Below, piece by piece: positions 32,519 to 35,588 of a stretch of DNA of 35,588 nt (its first letter is position 1; the number at the start of each line of letters is the position of its first letter). The position numbers were made by a program, and so were the translations under genes. This DNA comes from an uncultured Bacteroidales bacterium (GTDB lineage: Bacteria; Bacteroidota; Bacteroidia; Bacteroidales; UBA932): contig CAMCFO010000029.1 of NCBI GenBank assembly GCA_945874155.1, forward strand, positions 1 through 35,588, in the 5' to 3' direction. The notes beneath the pieces were generated by a model, which made no database searches, had not been told where the DNA came from, and saw only the letters and a program-made list of their open reading frames with translations.

Positions 32519-33476
32519 AGTATTCGATCGTCATACCACCATCGTCTATCAGATCTCCGTTTTTCATCCTTTTCCTAGCGCAATCTTCAGTGCTGCTTAA
32601 CGCCTTGAATACAATGTCAATTATACGGAGCTCAGGTGGGAACTCGAAGTCTTCGTAGCGGCTCCGGCCGCGTAAATTTATAGATATGTAACCATCTTTT
32701 TTCTGGCTTCTATACAATAGCAAGTCTGATTTAAAACCCCGAAATCTCTTGTTAATTTCACAAACATCATATCCTAATTGTCGCAAATCAAATGATGTGT
32801 AGGGACCATGCGGATGAATGATGATAGTGCCGTTATCAAATATATCTTTTATGATGTCTCTAGTTTTCTCATACATTGGGTCCCTTTTTGAACTATTGGA
32901 AGAACTCTTTGATTTAAGAGAATGTGGAGTTGCTTGTATCCATTTTCGACCTTTGTCTGTGTTGGTCAAGAATTTCTTCAATTCAACTTTGTTGAGAACT
33001 TGATATTTAATATCGATCTCAATACACTTGAGATTGTTGTCAACTATGATTTGACGTTTCTTCTGATCTACTTTATGACTGACATAGAATTCAATGAGAA
33101 TACGTTCTCCATTGTCCATAATACCTTCTGCATCAGGTTTAATCCCGTAGCGTTCATCAAATTTCTCAATCTCAATATTGTGAATACTGGCTGAACCAGA
33201 TGGAAAGTGACTATCATCAGATTTAGGCAGCATTATTCTGCCTGTTTCCTGGAGGATTTCTTTGGCCAACAAGTGTAGAACTGACTCGTAGGCTCCTTCG
33301 CATTCTTTACCGTGTGCATGCGCAAAATGATGCTCTCTTTGATATCCACCATTCTTAGCATGTAATGGTGCATTGCAGTACGGACAATGGCACTCACACT
33401 TTGCACCATTGGCGACATCATCAACGTGGACAAGCGCTCCGCTTTCATTAGGAGCATAAGTTAGGAATACCCCCAT
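32505..33476 (-). CDS. CoiA-like zinc-ribbon/nuclease protein
   Basis: A 323-residue protein with the layout of competence protein CoiA. It has an N-terminal four-cysteine ribbon (Cys27, 29, 31, 34 in CECHCPYC) followed by HHFAH (49-53). A restriction-endonuclease-like core shows GIKPDAEGIM (Asp115) and RILIEFYVSHK (Glu129), and IVDNNLKCIEIDI follows as in the family. The last 130 residues (from about 195) form a second domain I do not recognise, with GTIIIHPHGPYTSFDLRQLG. CoiA helps recombination of incoming DNA in naturally competent firmicutes; its role in Bacteroidales is unknown and could be defence or repair. It lies 3 bp behind the DUF4143 ATPase gene, so the two form an operon. Confidence 0.75.
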   Translation of the reverse strand: MGVFLTYAPNESGALVHVDDVANGAKCECHCPYCNAPLHAKNGGYQREHHFAHAHGKECEGAYESVLHLLAKEILQETGRIMLPKSDDSHFPSGSASIHNIEIEKFDERYGIKPDAEGIMDNGERILIEFYVSHKVDQKKRQIIVDNNLKCIEIDIKYQVLNKVELKKFLTNTDKGRKWIQATPHSLKSKSSSNSSKRDPMYEKTRDIIKDIFDNGTIIIHPHGPYTSFDLRQLGYDVCEINKRFRGFKSDLLLYRSQKKDGYISINLRGRSRYEDFEFPPELRIIDIVFKALSSTEDCARKRMKNGDLIDDGGMTIEYYGFK

Positions 33477-33479
33477 AAT

Positions 33480-34826
33480 TTAAGCGTCCTTTCTCTCTGC
33501 AATGAACCTCTTGAGGAGGAAAGCAAGGAAGTATGGGAAGGTGTATAACTTGCCGTTGAAACCGATGTTCTTGTAGCCGAACTTGATTCCATACTTGATG
33601 TCTGGATACTTGTCTTCCTTCAGCAGGTTGTTCAGTGATGCTGTGGCTCCATCAGTTGCCTTTACTTCTACAGGAATGAGTGAATCTGCGTCTCTTGCGA
33701 AGAAGTCCATTTCAAGTGCAGGCTTATCACTGTGGTAGTAATAAAGGTCGTATCCTTGTTTTACCATCATGTCACCTACGATATTCTCATAGATTGCACC
33801 TTTATAAGTTCCGAGATTCTTATTGGCTCTGAGATCTTCCTGGGCTTCTTCGTCAAGTGATGCGATAAGAAGTCCTGTGTCCTTGAAATATATCTTGTAG
33901 AGTTTTGGATCATAATTGCCTTTGAGCGGAAGTTCAGGCTGATTGAGACAATAGCAGATGTTGATTACGCCAGCATCAGCAAGCCACTCGACACATCCAA
34001 CATAATCTCTGTTACGTGCGTTCTTTCCTATCTTGGTGATCTGGAATCTCTTGTTTTCTTTTGCAAGGAATGTGGAGATATGGTTGTACACCGCTTTGAC
34101 TTTAGCTTTGTCAAGGCCTTCTACATATTTAGTGATATCTTCTTCGTAGTCTTTGAGAAGCTGCTTCTGAATAGCAAGTGTACCACTGAAATTCTTGTTG
34201 TTAACGAATGTCTTGACAACTTCAGGCATACCGCCGATTGTCACATAATCACGGAAGAGTTCGAAAAGTTTATCTGTCTGCAGGCTGGAAAGCGGTTTGA
34301 CTTCCTTCATGTGTAGGTAAAGGGCTTCTATGAAATCCTCCTTATAGCCGTTCGCCCATAGGAACTCTTCGAAGTCCATCGAGTACATCTCGTAGTCTTC
34401 TTTATATCCAACACTATTGGACTCAATCTCTTTGTAATTGATTCCCATAAGTGAACCTGAGCAGATGACATCAAAGCGACCATCAAGCTTGAAGAACTTT
34501 AGTGAGGTCGCACAGTTAGGGCATGCCTGAAGCTCATCAAAAAAGAAGAGTGTCTCGCCAGGACTGAATTCAAATCCCGGGTTGAGCAGCGAGATGTTTC
34601 TGAGGATTGTATCCACCTCAAAACCATCGTTGAAGATATCGCGATACTTCTTCTGCTCAACAAAATTGATTTGAATAACGTGCTTATAGTTCTGGCTAGC
34701 AAAGTACTCTATTGAACGAGTCTTTCCAATCTGACGTGCTCCCTTGATTATAAGTGGCTTTCTATCAGGGTTATTCTTCCAATCCTTGAGGTATGTGTCT
34801 ACCTTTCTTCTAAGCAGATTATCCAT
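33480..34826 (-). CDS. AAA_14 / DUF4143 ATPase
   Basis: A 448-residue protein of the large archaeal/Bacteroidota ATPase family. Residues 1-200 are the AAA_14 domain: Walker A GARQIGKT (29-36), Walker B LFFFDELQ (93-100), sensor CSGSLMG (122-128), and the MYSMDFEEFLWANG block. Residues about 225-448 are DUF4143, with a winged-helix part and a PD-(D/E)XK-like core: Glu346 (GAIYENIV), Asp374 (LEMDFF), Glu387 and Lys389 (PVEVKA). Length is normal and the motifs are intact, so it should be active, but the family function is not settled; proposals include DNA-linked and toxin-antitoxin-like roles. It has its own promoter box at 34852-34859, preceded by three direct repeats. These genes are often present in many copies per genome. 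Confidence 0.9.
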   Translation of the reverse strand: MDNLLRRKVDTYLKDWKNNPDRKPLIIKGARQIGKTRSIEYFASQNYKHVIQINFVEQKKYRDIFNDGFEVDTILRNISLLNPGFEFSPGETLFFFDELQACPNCATSLKFFKLDGRFDVICSGSLMGINYKEIESNSVGYKEDYEMYSMDFEEFLWANGYKEDFIEALYLHMKEVKPLSSLQTDKLFELFRDYVTIGGMPEVVKTFVNNKNFSGTLAIQKQLLKDYEEDITKYVEGLDKAKVKAVYNHISTFLAKENKRFQITKIGKNARNRDYVGCVEWLADAGVINICYCLNQPELPLKGNYDPKLYKIYFKDTGLLIASLDEEAQEDLRANKNLGTYKGAIYENIVGDMMVKQGYDLYYYHSDKPALEMDFFARDADSLIPVEVKATDGATASLNNLLKEDKYPDIKYGIKFGYKNIGFNGKLYTFPYFLAFLLKRFIAERKDA

Positions 34827-34851
34827 GTCGCAAATCTTATATTGTTTACTG

Positions 34852-34859
34852 CAAAGATA
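34852..34859 (-). promoter_or_regulatory. -7 box for the DUF4143 ATPase / CoiA-like operon
   Basis: TATCTTTG on the minus strand, an exact TAnnTTTG match, lies 26 bp before the ATG at 34826. The first direct-repeat unit starts only 5 bp upstream of it, so a protein bound to the repeats would touch the promoter. Confidence 0.65.
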
Positions 34860-34863
34860 GCAG

Positions 34864-34944
34864 TTTTCACATAATCCGTGCTATCTTGAGGGGTAATTTT
34901 CACATAATCCGGCCGATTTTGAGCTGAAATTTCACATTTTCCGG
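34864..34944. repeat. three direct repeats with a 33-bp period
   Basis: TTTTCACATAATCCG occurs at 34864-34878 and again at 34897-34911. A variant, ATTTCACATTTTCCGG, lies at 34929-34944. The intervals also share TTGAG words, so the unit is about 33 bp. The third unit lies in the coding end of the upstream gene, and the second supplies that gene's stop codon (ATTATGTGA on the minus strand). Confidence 0.75.
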
Positions 34945-35369
34945 AATTTCGATTCCCCAGCGCTTGGGCTTAGTGGCCACCTTGACCTCTATCTCCACTT
35001 TCTTGATTACGGGCTTTTCTACGAAGATGGTGTCATATATGAACAAGGTGTCCACTTTGACTTTCATCTCGTTGGGATGGGCATTTCTGCGCTCGTTAAC
35101 GATGTATCCTATTGCGTTGACAATGTTGAAAAGCAGTAGGATTCCGAAAACGAGGGTTATGATTTTGAGAAAATATTGGATTGTGTCGTCTTTGATGTTC
35201 TTTTCGTCAAGTTCCTTGCGGAGTTTGGTGTTGATGTCGAACTGGACCAGATACAGGTCCTGCAATTCCTTTGCTCGTTCCTTTGCCTCTTCGAGTTCTT
35301 GATGGCTGCGGTCACACCTTTTGCGGAACCTGACATCTCCTCGAAGGCGATTGAAGGAATGTACTTCAT
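34900..35369 (-). pseudogene. coiled-coil membrane protein, frameshifted
   Basis: The minus-strand ATG at 35369 starts MKYIPSIAFEEMSGSAKGV, an N-terminus I believe recurs in Bacteroidales hypothetical proteins. The frame then degenerates. Adding one G near 35298 (ATC AAG GAA CTC in place of ATC AAG AAC TC) joins it to the second frame, giving ELEEAKERAKELQDLYLVQF and a coherent protein of about 156 residues: coiled coil (about 25-65), one membrane helix (FLKIITLVFGILLLFNIVNA) and a basic tail with IYDTIFVEKPVIKKVEIEVK, ending GRIM at TGA 34900-34902. The last ten residues overlap the repeats. The shift may be a true mutation or a sequencing error. Function unknown. An alternative start for the second frame is TTG 35265. 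Confidence 0.6.
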
Positions 35370-35427
35370 AGTAGGTAAAGTTTAGGTTAAGGTAAGGTTT
35401 GTTATTGTTCTCAAAACTATTGCTTTA

Positions 35428-35435
35428 CAAATATA
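35428..35435 (-). promoter_or_regulatory. -7 box for the coiled-coil protein gene
   Basis: TATATTTG on the minus strand matches TAnnTTTG and lies 58 bp ahead of the ATG at 35369. It supports that ATG as the original start of the frameshifted gene. Confidence 0.55.
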
Positions 35436-35554
35436 CAATTTTTTTAATATATTGTATGATAGTGATATGTAGGTCTTTATATAGTGTTGCTTTAAGTAAA
35501 ATTTTAATCAAATTCTTTAATGGCAGTTACACTCTGACTTGAACTGAAAATAGT

Positions 35555-35588
35555 TGACACTGTGCGGGGGACAAAAAAGTACAGTGCA
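35555..35588. mobile_element. possible end of an IS21-like insertion sequence
   Basis: The last bases of the window begin TGACACTGTGCGGGGGAC and run through ACAAAAAAGT into ACAGTGCA at the edge, with CACTGT (35558-35563) and ACAGTG (35581-35586) as inverted words. A TG start, a G-run and short inverted repeats resemble termini of IS21-type elements in Bacteroidales, from memory. No transposase is inside the window. The stretch 35440-35554 is AT-rich and shows no gene. Confidence 0.3.

Overview
The window looks like chromosomal DNA of a member of the Bacteroidota, most likely Bacteroidales. Supporting signs are TAnnTTTG -7 promoter boxes in front of most genes, few Shine-Dalgarno sequences, and typical families: GH97 and GH92 remnants, a DUF4143 ATPase, an OMP beta-barrel, and the pairing of a sigma-54-type response regulator with a kinase beside TolC/HlyD/multi-permease genes. 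No rRNA, tRNA or CRISPR array was seen. The middle (about 6.7-24.4 kb) is clearly more GC-rich than the last 3.5 kb, which is AT-rich and looks accessory.

Region 1 (1-6.5 kb) is a mosaic of small units and debris. It holds an NADPH-dependent FMN reductase, an AbiEi-type antitoxin whose toxin partner is only a 16-codon stub, a DUF418 membrane protein, a small lipoprotein coupled to a MauE/DoxX-thioredoxin fusion, a LuxR-type regulator divergent from a secreted DUF1349 protein, and an N-terminal GH97 fragment. Two promoter-plus-start-codon segments occur twice here: the FMN reductase promoter also lies upstream of the DUF418 gene, and the luxR/DUF1349 junction also exists as a deleted copy.

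Region 2 (6.7-24.4 kb) is one coherent export locus. A sigma-54-type response regulator and its kinase overlap ATGA and end at a strong terminator. Then, behind a candidate sigma-54-like element, comes a 15-kb operon: TolC, HlyD-type adaptor, permease (class B), one LolD/MacB-type ATPase, then permeases A, B, A, B. Five double-length FtsX/MacB permeases share one ATPase, one adaptor and one outer-membrane channel. A hairpin terminator closes the operon.

Region 3 (24.4-31.9 kb) starts with a frameshifted unknown gene on the minus strand. It continues with an AraC-type regulator divergent from a second export operon (TolC, HlyD, two ABC-2 permeases, no ATPase) that ends with an outer-membrane beta-barrel gene.

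Region 4 (31.9-35.6 kb) contains a long inverted repeat, the wreck of a GH92 alpha-mannosidase gene, a small ORF overlapping a CoiA-like nuclease gene, an AAA_14/DUF4143 ATPase behind three 33-bp direct repeats, a frameshifted coiled-coil membrane protein, and what may be the end of an insertion sequence at the window edge.
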